Source of the DNA: Ophiostoma sp. CBS 140.51
Lineage: Eukaryota; Ascomycota; Sordariomycetes; Ophiostomatales; Ophiostomataceae
Length of the DNA stretch: 64,000 nucleotides
Direction of reading: 5' to 3'
NCBI GenBank assembly: GCA_029298735.1
Contig: JANSLP010000037.1
Span: 1 to 64,000 of the forward strand
The notes under the pieces were generated by a model. The model saw only the letters and a list, made by a program, of their open reading frames with translations, ran no database searches and was not told the origin of the DNA. Within the stretch, counting starts at the first letter, position 1. The number at the start of each line of letters is the position of its first letter. Position numbers and translations under genes: made by a program. Shown here piece after piece: positions 1 through 11,434 of the stretch.

Positions 1-210
1 CGAATAAATACTTTTCTTTTTTTTTTTGTCAAAAATAAGAAATGAGAAGGAATTTACAAAAGGACTGTACAAAGAAATCCATTCTTCGTTTTTTCTTTTG
101 AGGAGTTTGATATAACTTTGAATTAAAGAGACTCTAACAGTTCAGTATCATTCACTCATACTGCTCATAAAACCAACGCAATGTCATTCATTCACAGTCT
201 CCCACGACTT
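1..210. other. 3' flank of the DUF2264 gene
   Basis: AT-rich sequence downstream of the minus-strand stop codon at 211-213. No coding potential is visible. It presumably holds the 3' UTR and polyadenylation signals of the neighbouring gene. Confidence 0.5.
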
Positions 211-2348
211 CTACGCCTTATTCTCAGCAATCTCGGCCTGCAGCCAGGCGGGCAGTTGCGGCGGCGACGACCAGCCGTCCAAGAAGGACTCGACGGTGAC
301 CTTTGGTCCGGCCGGCTTGGCATAGACAGCAGTCACGTACCAGACGGTCTGGCCGCTGCGCAGGGTGTGCTGCAGCGTGGGGATGACGGTACGGCTGTGG
401 ATGAGGTTGGAGTTGGGGTCGGCATTCACTAAATTGGCCTCGCGGCCGGTCTTGAGAGACGACTCGAGAGAACGGATGCCGACAGCACCGGCGTCCCGAC
501 AAACGGCAAAGGCACCCTCGTTACCGCGGGTCCAGCCGTCGGGCGTCAGGGTGTCGTAGTTGCCGATAATCTTGGGCTGAGTGCCTTCACCAGTGGCGGC
601 ATCGTACAACCCTAAGTAGCGACCATCCTGGGCGTTTTCGTTGTGAATGGCAAACGCGCCGTCGGCGGTCATGATGGCGCGATCAGCGGGACCTTCCTTG
701 ATGGCAATACGGTGGACGCGGAGGTGCCAGTTGGGGGCGGCGTCGGTAGAGGGCACAAGAATTGTGCGGACCGTCACGTCTGAGAATGGTGCCCATACGG
801 AGACAAGAACAGGTCCACCCTCCCGCGTCTCAATGGCCGCATACGACGACAGCCGGCGGGTCTTCCAGTATTCGCCACCGTCGTCCGAAAAGCCGAGCTG
901 CGAGGCGAGGGCGTACTGCTCTAGAGTGAACAGACCAGGCGGCACAGAATAGCCAAAAGCGCTGCTGTAGGCGAAGCAGCCGTACTTGGCGTGGGTGCCC
1001 TTCATGGGGTAGCTGCAGGCCTGGCCCGAGGACAAGAGCATGCAGTGGCCACCGAGGTTGCTCATGATATGGCCCGGCTGGGGCAGGGGCTTGACAAGTG
1101 GCAGCGAGGGCCAGTGGTCTTCCTCGGGGGACGTCCAGAAGGGGTGTGTTTCGGGGACGGCAAGGCAGATGAACGCAAGGCAGGCCCAGTACTAAGCTGT
1201 TAGATGCGGAGTTTGGAAAATGAATTTAGAAGGACGAACTCACCGGACTGCCAGGACTGTTGTAGTTTTCGGCCATCTATTCTGTTAGTTCCATAAATGA
1301 TGCTTTGACGTGATTAAGTGGACGTGTCACTTACATACATGTTGGGATACGAGTACCCAACAGTCAGTGTGCCCGACGGACTCCACATGTCATTTTGCGT
1401 CTGCCAGTACCGCAGGTGCCGCATCACAATGCCCTTGACTTTGCCCCAGGTGAGCGGCGCGGGGAGCTCAACGTCCGCGTACGCCAGCGCGCCCCAAAAG
1501 GACACCATAGCGAAACGGTAGCCGACACTGCGACCAAAGGGAATCGAGCGGCCCTCGGCGTCGTAGTAGTGCGCCAGGTCGAGGGCGCACTCTTGGGCAC
1601 GGCGCTTAAACTCGGCCGCGCGCTCGGGGTCCTCGTCACCGGCCAGCTTCGCGTACAAGAGCTGCAGGAAATGAATGGCAAAGGATGACGAGTAGTAATC
1701 CATCTGGTGGATGCCCTCGGGCCCGTCGTTGGACCAGCCGCCGCCGCGGTAAAAGGTGTCGAGGTGGCGGATGTCGCTGTCGAGGCGTTCCTGCGAAAAC
1801 GTGCCGCCGTTCTTCTTGAGGCCCAGGTTGGCAAACACACGGAACCACAGCCAGTTGGTGTTGGGCATGTTCTTCTCATTAATCGAGTTGCCGAGCCAGG
1901 CCTCCATGTTGGCGCGCTCGCGTTCATTAAAGTTGCTCCAAAAGACGGGCGCCACAGCGAGGGCAAAACCGAGGGGACACATCTCGACCATGCGCTGGTC
2001 ATTGTCGCGGGGGAACCCCCAGAACTCGGGGCTTTCGGGGTTGGTGCCGGCTTTCAGGCCATTGACCCACCATTGGGTGCCGCGGTAGTCACCGCCGCCG
2101 GCCAACAGACAGGCCAGACCCCAGAGCGGACGGCAGATGCCCTCGACCTCGGACGCAGTCTGGTCGAAACGGACGGCTGTGGCGCCGGGACAGCGGACAC
2201 GGGCCTTGGCGGGCGAGAAGAAGGGCTCGAGGGGGTCGAGCAGGGCGTGAAGGAGTTTCTGGACCGAGGCGCGGTCGCCTTTGCTCAGGTCGACTTGTCC
2301 AAAAGGGTGGATGGCATCGTAGCCGAGGACGAGGCCGGTTTGAGACAT
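211..2348 (-). CDS. DUF2264 domain-containing protein
   Basis: Three exons, 2348-1335, 1276-1244 and 1191-211, encode about 675 residues. Both introns (58 and 52 nt) have GT donors (gtaagt, gtgagt), CTAAC branch points and TAG acceptors. The middle exon is only 33 nt and supplies the residues MAENYNSPGSP that bridge the two halves. The protein reads as a full-length DUF2264 member: the N-terminal half carries the tryptophan- and glycine-rich segments usual for the family (GLACLLAGGGDYRGTQWW, NTNWLWFRVFANLGLK), and exon 3 supplies the C-terminal region. Family members are predicted to adopt an alpha/alpha-toroid fold resembling polysaccharide-active enzymes, but no reaction can be assigned here. 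There is no signal peptide, so it is probably intracellular. The start at 2348 is the first ATG of the open frame. Confidence 0.88.
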
Positions 2349-3773
2349 ATTGGGATGTCTGTAAAGGTGTGTGTGAGGCTGTGAAATCAGATTGTGAGTA
2401 AGTTGTAAGACAAGAAGGAGTAAGGTGGAGAAATCCGAAAAGAAAAGTAGAGAAAAGATGAGGGGAGCTTGATAGGAAGTAGGAGGTTGAGACGAAAGAC
2501 GAACAGTAGAGATCCCGTCTCTGGCGGGTAAGTCAATGGGAGACTGAGAAATTCAGAGACGGCACAGCTCTGCTTCCACCGTTTGAAGACGAGGGGTGGT
2601 CTTGTCGACGGGAGGATAAGAGAGGGGAAGCTTTTGTCGGATGTTGTCTGTTGTATGTTTTGCTAGCTCTGCATCCCGCAGTAGTATTGTGTGCCGTGTG
2701 AATGTTGTAAGAGTAGCCGTGATAGAAGGACTACAAGATGGCAAGAAACGGCAGACTGTGACTGTAAATAGTCTGAGAAAGTGGCGAGTTCTGGACAGTG
2801 AAAAGAGAAAAGAAAATGATCTCAAACGTATCTTAAGCTCCCTCACAACAAGTCCTAACGTGTAGACGTGTGGGGGTTTTCTTTTCTTTTTCTTCTTTTC
2901 TCATGCTCCGATCATCGTTTTGACTGTCGAAACTGTGAATGGCCCACGACGCTTTGGAGACGACGCTTGCATTTTAACCGGCATACTTGGGGTTCTTGGT
3001 GGAGCTCTTCAAGGTTGGGGGAACAATGGGTATTGCTGCTTAGAGCGGAGGTGTCGTTGTGCCGTTGCATACGGCTCGATTCTAGTTGTCTCTCTGGTTT
3101 CCTATTCCTTCTTTTCCGTCTTGTTTTCCGTCTTGTTTTCTCTCTTTTGAGGGGTCTGATTGGCGGCTAAATTGACTCCATTGGTGAGGAGCCCGTGTCG
3201 GGACCTTGCGCCTTGGTTGCAGAGCCAGTTGACGCCAGTCCACAGTCCCGAGAAGCTAGCTTGGGCTCATCATGGCCTCTGGGGATATCGTGGGCGTAGG
3301 GCGTTGGAGTGTGGTGAGTGATGAAGAGTGAGACGTGGGAATCAATTCGACCAAAAGGGGGGCCAGGACGATGTGGGGAAAAGTGGACCTGCACCGTCTG
3401 CCGGGGCGCCGCTCTCGCTCTTTGGTTCGGGGTAGCAGCCGCCGGGCCAAGGAAGGAGCATTCGAACAAGGGCCGTCCACTCATTTGACGTCAAGAGGGC
3501 AAGAGGGCAAGCTGGGGAAGGTACGGAAACTGTGTACTTGGCTGAATCGAGCATTCCGTGAGAGCTTCTCTTTTCATATCATGAATTGCCATTTGGTATA
3601 TCGACACATCAGTGTCCCTTTGAAATCATATGAACGCCAGTTTAAAAAATCTCCATAAAAATCAGACGAAATCAGTCAAATCCCTTTTCCTTTCCCTTCC
3701 CCAACGCCTGAACAATGCAAAACGCAGTCATCTTTCTCTCCATGGAGACATTTCTAACCATTCATCCCTCTCA
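2349..3773. other. Intergenic, 5' side of the DUF2264 gene
   Basis: About 1.4 kb without a convincing gene. Short open frames occur on both strands but show neither codon bias nor a recognisable product. It should contain the promoter and leader of the minus-strand DUF2264 gene. The stretch near 3080-3150 is T-rich. Confidence 0.5.
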
Positions 3774-4061
3774 TCATGTGCTGTAGGACGACACATAGTA
3801 CTGTAAAAGGCTCGTAGTTAGCAAACACAACTCTTCCGGTCTGGTATACAATCGAAAACTGTCTCGAAGAGAAGACGCCGACTTACCGTAATCGAGCTCG
3901 CATCGTCCGGGTCGTCTAGGTCGTCCGGCTGCGACACGTACACGTGCAGAATCAGCGCCGTACCGTCGACCACACACGCAATCACACGCCCGTCCAGCCG
4001 GCCCACGCTCAGAACCCGGCTCCAGTCACGCCCGTCCACGCGCACCGTCGCAAACTTTTCC
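3774..4061 (-). pseudogene. Possible gene fragment or unresolved short gene
   Basis: The minus strand from about 4061 to 3887 has strong G/C third-position bias, unlike its surroundings, and reads a hydrophobic, acidic-tailed peptide (RVLSVGRLDGRVIACVVDG, then QPDDLDDPDDASSIT). It ends at a good donor (gtaagt, 3886-3881). An 86-nt intron with a GCTAAC branch and ACAG acceptor then joins it in frame to a 27-nt last exon (3800-3774, YYVSSYST then stop). An acceptor-like TAG lies just upstream at 4062-4064, but I cannot find a convincing upstream exon or ATG; the 5' frame is closed by a stop. It could be the 3' end of a decayed gene or a real small gene with a remote first exon. I do not recognise the family. 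Confidence 0.35.
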
Positions 4062-4081
4062 CTACCCCATATACCCGTCAC

Positions 4082-5391
4082 ATCGTTTCAAAAGCTCTCA
4101 GTTTTGTGCTAAAACCCCCCGGGGGCCCTAGTAGAGCCCCCAGCGAGTGCGATGCTAAAACTTTTAGGTTGGGATTGGAAGCCGTCGAGCTTTTCGTCGA
4201 ACCCATCTCGCTCGTTTTCTCCGCAGTTTGCCCCTACTGCATGCATGATAATGGGACGGCTTTGCTGCTTTCCCTTTATCAACTTTCAGAGCTCCTCTTC
4301 AGACGCGTGTCTCGCAGTCTGCAGCTGTTTTCCTTGTTCTTTTTTTTTGTTCTGTAGCAGGTGCTTTCTTCAGAAGGTTTAGACTGCTTCCTCCTCTTCT
4401 CCACGATTCCTCGGCTCGCTCGCTGTCACAAGCCAAATACTGCCAATACCCCAACCTTTCACTCCTCTCCCCACAGAACGCGGAGTAATAGTGGACAACC
4501 ACTACTCCGTACTCTTGTCAATTAACTTTGACCTCATTGACAACACGGCAAGCGGCTTGTTGTGAGTGAAGGATCTTGGTGACCCTAGTGTGCCCGCGAG
4601 TCGTACACCCCCTGGTCCGCCTTATCTCGTGCAAACTTATTGTCCTTCGTCACATTGGATATTGGACACCGAAAGAGTAGGGGGTGTACAGACGGGTATG
4701 GGAAAGACAGAAAAGAGGAGGGGAAGAGGAGAAATAGATGCAACGAAAAACAGTAAGCACGTGGTTGGTGTTGAGCGAGAGAAACCGGCAATTGACCTGT
4801 CGATGAGTTTTAGATGAAGCTGAGTAACAAGCCCGCGAACAGTGAAGGCGGGTAGACGACGTCGGCTGAGCTGGAACAAAACTATTTCAGACGTCATGAT
4901 GTCGCGGCAAGCCTCAAGATGCTCGGCGCCCAGTCAGGACCGTTTCTTGCGTCTCGAGCTTGCCGCAACCTTCCGAAAACGGCAATGTTTGTTAACTATT
5001 AGAAAGACCCTCTGTAGAATTGGCTCGACAAAGACGCTGTATTACAGTAGAAGCATGCTGTAAAGCCGCTAAAACAAGCTGCTTTACGGACGCTACTCCC
5101 TGATTTACAGGGAACTTTTGGGTACTTCTCACTGTAACTCGAGGGACAAGAAAGATACGGTCACGTGTCCATATCTAGCGATAAGAGCAAGGCGAGCGAC
5201 AAGAAATTTAGCGGTGTAAGGCGGCAATTTCTGCCGCGAGGCACGACTGGAGGCAACGTCTTGCCTTGGGGAAGGCGCAACACGATCACGAACGCTCAGA
5301 GTAGAGAATTGCATTTCTCAACCACAACGAAGCATCGCGTCTTTCTTTTCAGCTTCACATCTTCTAGACCTCATAGCATACCACCACAGCC
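4082..5391. other. Intergenic, upstream of CWC2
   Basis: About 1.3 kb with no gene I can support. It contains T-rich patches (about 4330-4360) and a pyrimidine-rich leader just before the CWC2 start codon. It may hide the 5' end of the fragment at 3774-4061. Confidence 0.45.
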
Positions 5392-6657
5392 ATGGCAGAC
5401 GTATCAACCGACGCCGCGGCGGCGCCGACCACGACACGATCCCGGTCGCCGGAAGCTGGCATCCCGACCGACAACACAGAGACACAAGTGGCGACGACAC
5501 AACCAGGAGGAGAGGCAACAACAGACACATCTACAGCAGTGGCAGCACCAAAGGGCCACAAGATTATCCGCAGGAAACGGAGGCCAGCACGGCCGCAGGT
5601 CGATCCGGCGACGTTCCGCACCGAGCCACCGCCACAGACCGGCGTGACGTTCAAGTAAGCCAACCCCAGCTCTTTCTTCAAATTGTTCATCGCTAACGTG
5701 TGCAGCATCTGGTACAACAAATGGAGCGGCGGTGACCGCGAGAGCAGTGCCGCCAGCCAGACCGCCGCCAAGGGCCGCTGCAATGTCGCCAAGGACTCGG
5801 GCTACACGCTCGCCGACAACGTTTCGGGATCGTATTTTTGTTTGTTCTTTGCCCGCGGCCTCTGCCCCAAGGGCTCCGACTGCCCCTACCTCCATCGCCT
5901 GCCGACCGTCACCGACATTTTCAACCCCAACGTCGACTGCTTCGGCCGCGACAAATTCAGTGACTACCGCGACGACATGGGCGGTGTCGGCTCGTTTTTG
6001 AGACCCAACCGCACAATCTACATTGGCCGCATCCATGTGTCCGACGATATCGAAGAAGTCGTGGCCCGCCACTTTGCCGAGTGGGGCCAAATCGAACGCA
6101 CCCGTGTCTTGAATACGAGGGGCGTCGCTTTCGTCACGTACACCAACGAGGCCAACGCCCAGTTCGCCAAGGAGGCCATGGCCTACCAGTCGCTCGACCA
6201 CGACGAGATTTTGAATGTGCGCTGGGCCACCGTCGATCCCAACCCCATGGCCCAGGCGCGGGAGGCCCGGCGTGTGGAAGAGCAAGCCGCGGCGGCCATT
6301 CGCGCCATTTTGCCGGCGGACTACATTGCTGAGCTGGAGGGGAAAGATCCTAATGCTGCGAAGCGGCGACGGATCGAGGGCGGGTTCGGTTTGCAAGGGT
6401 ACGAGGCGCCAGACGACGTGTGGTACGCGAGGGAGCAAAATGAGGAGGTGGAGCAACAACAACCAGAAGAGGCCCAAGCACCGCCACCACAGCTTGAGGC
6501 ACCAGAACCAGCAGCGAGCGGTGTCCTGTCGAGTGCCACATTGGCGGCACTGGCACGACAGCGGGAACGGTCCAACGGGCTGGTCATTAAAAAGACCAAA
6601 GAGGCCAAGCCAGCATCCGCACTGGTCGACTACGGCAGCGACAGCGATGATGAGTGA
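5392..6657 (+). CDS. CWC2: Pre-mRNA-splicing factor CWC2
   Basis: Two exons, 5392-5654 and 5706-6657, with a 51-nt intron (gtaagc...tgtgcag), encode 404 residues. Joining restores the conserved TFNIWYNKWSGG motif across the junction. Domains in order are: an acidic, Thr-rich N-terminus; a basic RRKRRPARPQ segment; a Torus/zinc-finger unit with a C-x7-C-x5-C-x3-H finger at about residues 133-151 (C133, C141, C147, H151); an RRM at about 190-265 (RTIYIGRI and GVAFVTYT as RNP-like strands); and an Ala/Glu-rich tail containing KRRRIEGG. In yeast, Cwc2 belongs to the Prp19-associated complex and contacts U6 snRNA near the catalytic centre of the spliceosome; its human relative is RBM22. The protein should act in the nucleus. 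ATG 5392 follows a typical ccacagcc leader. Confidence 0.95.
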
Positions 6658-6808
6658 CGGAGCGTTCTTTTTAAGCATATTTTCTATTTTATTTTGACAT
6701 ACTCTAGATCTTAAGCGCAGATTAATTACACAAGCATGCAGCTCTCCACGAAAGGAGCAAGTATATCATTCTGATACTCTTTACCTTCCCTCTGCTACTT
6801 TGCCTCGT

Positions 6809-8249
6809 CTAATTTTGTGCTGGCAACGTTGCAGTCCTCGAGGTACCGCTGGTGCTGGTAATGTTCGTCCACAGAGGCGTGCTCGTTGTGGTATTATGCC
6901 AGCCACCGGAAGAGCCTGTCGTCAACGGCGCTGCTGTCGAAGTTGACGCCGATGTCGTTGTCTCTGGCGGGTCGTCAATGAACGAGAATGAAAAGGATGT
7001 GCCCGTCACGCTCGTCTGCAACGTCGAGCCTGTGATGCGGTCTGTTGGTTCACTGGTGGTCGACTCTGTTGTCGCGGTGGTTGTCCAGTGAGGCACGATG
7101 GTGCTCGACAGAGATGTCCATGTTCCGTTTGCAGCAGGATTAGTCCCGGTTGTAATCGTTGACAATGTGGTTAGAGGTGTCGCCTTGGCGGTCGTCGTGT
7201 TGAAGTGAACAGGAGTTGAGGTCGTCAAGACATGGGTCGTCGTCGTTGTCGTCACTGTTACAGCAGTCCTGACTGTTGTCGTTTCAGTTTTTAACGTAGT
7301 CTAAGGAAAGATGTTAGATAAATGCCATCTATTCGAGAGAAGGAGAGAGGAGGCCAGAATGTGGCAAGTCTAGAGATAGAGGGAACCACCGGAGAGATCA
7401 CGTCACCGGTGGGTTCCAACAACAGCTCATAGACGGCGAGTTACAAAACAGTGAAGTAGGCTTTGTTGCAGTTGAGTTACCAGTGGTCGTTACCTTTGTT
7501 GTTGACGTCGTCTTGGACTTCGGAAAGAACGTCGTCGAACCGAAACTCGGCACGGGCGCTGTACACGGCCGCCAGGACCACTGCAGATGCTGCACAACAG
7601 CTGGGACACTCGAAATTTCCCCGTGACCGTCGTCCACAAGACCACCAAAGGCAGCATACCCGCCCGTCACATTGGACTGGACGTGGACGCCATACTTGAG
7701 GCTCAAACTGAAACTGCCCAAGTCCGGCGACAGGATCGACGAGCACTCTGACCAGGCCGACACGCTAGAAAAGTCCAGCAGTGCGCCGACAGCACTCGTC
7801 TGGTCCATCGAGCGGCTGTTTGTGAGGGATACATTGCGCTCAGTGGGCGCTGCCGCCGACCAATACGTGCTCGCCCCCGCCGAAATGGAGCTTCCACTGC
7901 TCAGTGCTGCATAACCTCTAACTGACACCGTCTCGAGTGCCAACTGCCAGCCCGGCGAGGGATGCGAGAACGTGGCGTGGAGCGTGCAGTCCGACGACGA
8001 GGGTGGTCGACCGGCGCCGCTGCCAGGAGACGATGTGGCCTCCAGGTTAAGGTCATGCAGACTGATCACCCAGTCGGACCAGTTGGACGTGCTCCAGGTC
8101 GCATTGGCTGTACCTGGCGAGCAGCCCGTGCCAGAAAAAGAAATGTTTGTAACTTGGGGCAGAACCGGCGGTTCCATGGATATGCCGTCATGTTTGGCAG
8201 CCTGCACGGCCGCAGCCATGAGGACGACCACAAGCGATTGGGTCAACAT
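6809..8249 (-). CDS. Secreted DUF4360 protein with Ser/Thr-rich tail
   Basis: Two exons, 8249-7494 and 7300-6809, encode about 415 residues. The intron is 193 nt, long for this window, with donor gtaacg, a CTAAC branch and a CCTTAG acceptor, and the frame is kept. The start is the ATG at 8249; the longer open frame begins with GTG. Residues 1-17 (MLTQSLVVVLMAAAVQA) are a signal peptide. The following domain (VTNISFSGTGCSPGT, then an all-beta, Cys-poor region ending near HLQWSWRPC) matches the DUF4360 family of fungal secreted proteins of unknown function. After about residue 240 the protein becomes Thr/Ser-rich to its end (TTTTTTHV, TTTSTPLW), a likely O-glycosylated linker or wall-exposed stalk. 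I see no GPI-anchor signal. If the intron is retained, translation ends at about 7398, giving a protein without most of the tail. Confidence 0.75.
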
Positions 8250-9653
8250 TGTAAAGAAGTTGTCGACAGTAGTCACAAAGAGACGTGGGAGCTACAATGG
8301 CATCTCGTCTACGGAGCAGGGGGCTTGCCATCTTCATATAAAATCAAAAGAGCTCATCTTGGCAGGGGACTGTTATTTCCCCTCTTTAGACAGAGATTCG
8401 TCATCTACAGAAATAGATAGAGTTGTTGATCGTTAATACTTTGCGATGTCAAAATAAATAACATGATGTCCCTCTTTTGGTCAGATCCCGCTCTTCTGTC
8501 GATCTGGTAGCGATTTCGGCACACAAAAGCGGTACCCAAAAACAAAAGCCTCTTTTACACGGGTAGAATGCACGGGTATGTCAGGAACAATATCTCAAGA
8601 ACTCGACATTCTAGAATACATATTTACCCAGATGAGCATGGGCGATGAGGCTGTATGATGAGAGCGAGCACATAGTTAATCAAGGCGTTGATAAACGGGA
8701 GTATATGACAGGGGAGGCTTGGAAAGAAGTAGTGAGTAGAAGAAGGTTTATCTGTTAAAATAAATGAGAATACGTTGGTTTTATCTTTTTGTGAAATCAT
8801 TCTGTCTCGGATTATTCAAGAAAATACTGTAAAATAAAACTAGAAAAAAAAAAAATTCTACAAGGGAAAAAGAAAAAAGTTGCAAAAGTAGGCAAAATTA
8901 TAGAAAGGTTTTCGATGGTACAAAATCTACAAACTAAAAAAGGCTCATTTAGTTTAAATCATTCTTTCTCTGTAGGAGATTTCAAAGATCGCCAGTACTA
9001 CCATTATCCAGAACTCATCGTCTTCTTCCAAAACAATAATATGTGAACTGCTAAGAGGCTCTTTACCCTTATAAGTTATCTACAAAAAAATGCCAAGGAC
9101 CCCTCAACGGGCCAAGAGGTTAAAGAATACTTCCGGCGGCTCTCCAAGACGGACGAATATGAACTCAAGAAAGGAGAAAGAAGACGAAGAACCGACATGA
9201 TAAAAGTTGTTATTTTCCATGGAACTGAAAAACTACAAAAAAAAGCCGTAAAATATATACAAAAAAAAAAAAAGATCATCGAGCTATTGAATGGTAAATT
9301 TCTTTAAGAAGCACCCCATCGCACAGAATTTAAAGAAATACATCCAATTGCTCGTTTATTTTGATTGTCAGGGACATGTCGCTGGAAGAACAAAGATGAG
9401 ATGATCGCTGTGCATGTGTGTGCCTGTAAAGACTGGCGCTGGCTGATTCTGTTGCCCGCTAAAACGAGTAACCAGCACTTTGGCTGTAGGGTCACGTGCA
9501 GCGCCCACCAGCTTGGGCCAATGAGAGGGGTCAATCAGCTTTAGCCCAAGAATTTTTCAAGGTTTAACAGTTGAATTGGAACATTGAAGTCGGACGACGA
9601 ACGATTCGAGAGTCGACAGTCACGATCCTCGACAACACCACACAACCTCCCCC
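8250..9653. other. Divergent intergenic region, AT-rich
   Basis: About 1.4 kb separating the divergent DUF4360 and uL15m genes. It is AT-rich, with A-tracts near 8850 and 9260. No gene is supported. It should carry both promoters. Confidence 0.5.
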
Positions 9654-10657
9654 ATGGCACCACGAACGGCACTTTCGGGCGTCGCAGCCTGCTGCCAAGC
9701 ATCTGCGGCCGCCGCACGGCTAGCGAGGCCATCGGCTACGACGACACCACTCTCGAGCCTCTTCGCCGCCCTCACAATCACTTCTTCTCCGACTGTCTCC
9801 CAAACACGCAACGCCAGCATCCTGGCCAGCCTGCGCGACAACCCGGGCGCACACCAAAAGCGCATTCGCGTGGGTCGCGGTCCGTCGTCGGGCAAGGGCA
9901 AGACGTCCGGCCGGGGTCACAAGGGTCAAGGTCAGCACGGCAAAGTCAAGCCGTGGTTCCAGGGTGGCCAGACGCCCTTGATCACCACGTGGGGTGTGAA
10001 GGGATTTGTTAACCAGTAAGCCGGCGTAGCAACGAGGTTGAATGTGCGAGAGACAATTTGTTTGAATACTAACGCACGACTAGCCGCGCCGACGTCATGT
10101 CGGAAGTCAACTTGGACCGCCTCCAAGCCTTCATCGACGCCGGCCGCATCGACGCCACGAAGCCGATCACCCCCCGCGAGCTGATCGAGTCGGGTCTGGT
10201 GGGAAAAATCCGCGACGGCATCAAGATTCTGGCCCGCGGCAAAGAGGACCTCCGCACACCCGTCGACCTCCTAGTGTCGCGCGCGTCGGCTGCCGCCATT
10301 GACGCCATCGAGGCCGTCGGCGGCAAGATTACCACTCGCTATTTCACGAAACAGTCCATCAAGTGGCTTGTCGAGGGCAAGAGTGTGATTACATCAACAC
10401 CCCTGCCCCACGGCGCCGAGCACGTCGAGGCCGAGGTGGCCAAGCTGCGCGCGGCACCGCACCTGCGCCGCCTGCCCGACCCCGTCAGCCGTTGGGACAT
10501 TGAGTACTACCGCGACCCGGCCCACCGCGGCTACCTGAGCCACCAGCTGGCGCCCGGCGAGTCGCCCAGTCTGTATTTCAAGGTGCCTGGCGAGCGGCGG
10601 GTGCTGGCGGCCAACAAAGTGGTCAAGGAGAAGGTTGCGGAGGATGTGTTGTTCTAG
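9654..10657 (+). CDS. MRPL10: Mitochondrial large-subunit ribosomal protein uL15m
   Basis: Exons 9654-10015 and 10084-10657 encode 311 residues. The 68-nt intron has a gtaagc donor, a CTAAC branch and a CTAG acceptor, and splicing gives the continuous stretch FVNHRADVM. Residues 1 to about 50 are Ala/Arg/Ser/Thr-rich and lack acids, as expected of a mitochondrial presequence. The bacterial-L15-like glycine-rich segment follows (RVGRGPSSGKGKTSGRGHKGQGQHG), then the FQGGQTPL and IKILARG segments of the family. Yeast Mrpl10 is of similar length. The protein is a structural component of the mitoribosome large subunit. The ATG sits in a good context (cccccATGg). Confidence 0.95.
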
Positions 10658-11434
10658 GTCCTCTCTGGGGTCCTTTAAAATATACATGTACATGTACGAT
10701 ATGATAATTGATACAAAACCGTTTTTTGCACATTTTAGAGAGTCTTTTTTGGTTGTCGAGACGTCTCGTTTGAACCCACGAATTGTATTCCACAGTTTGA
10801 TTTCCGTTTTGGTCGCCGTTTTGGTGGCTATGGCGTTTTTGGTAGCTATGGCGTCTTCAGCGGCAACAAGGGCCTGGCCTCGGCCTGGCCTCGCTGCATT
10901 TCGTTTGGAGCTTGTCGCTCGTTCGTCACTCGTCGCAGCGTTTGCGCTTCGAGGGCCTTCAGTGTCAGAATCTGCTCTTCTTATTGGCCAGCTGCCAACT
11001 GACGTCTACTCCGGACGCTCCTTCTCCACTTTGTAGCACACTTGCCCGCATTCCACAGTGAAGGAGCTCTCCGAAACCGAAAGACACCTCCTGCCAAAGC
11101 GTCTCTTTCCTCACCAGGCATCCTCGAATCGACCTGACTTGACTTTTATTCTCTCTCACGACACACAGCTCCTCATTGTATGGCCACCAGGTGTCGCGTG
11201 CCTTTATCGCTTCAATTATATCTCTTGTCCACTCTTTCCCAGGACTCTTTGGCCATTGGCGCACCCGCACTCATTTGGCTGCATCGGCGTTGTGCCGCAT
11301 CCAAGCTTTCTCCTCATTTGTTTTCCGTCATCGTCATTTCTGCCATCTTCTCTTCTCTCGACAACACAACACCCCCCCACGGCATCCACTCTTCTCGATC
11401 CTGATATCCTCTGACTCCCCCCAACGTCTTCGCC
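10658..11434. other. Intergenic, promoter and leader of MVP1
   Basis: Roughly 0.8 kb. The half near MVP1 (11180-11430) is C/T-rich, typical of fungal 5' leaders. No gene is seen. Confidence 0.5.

Noticed and set aside
5404..6678. 424-residue minus-strand open frame
   Set aside because: Antisense to CWC2; composition follows from the GC bias of the real gene.
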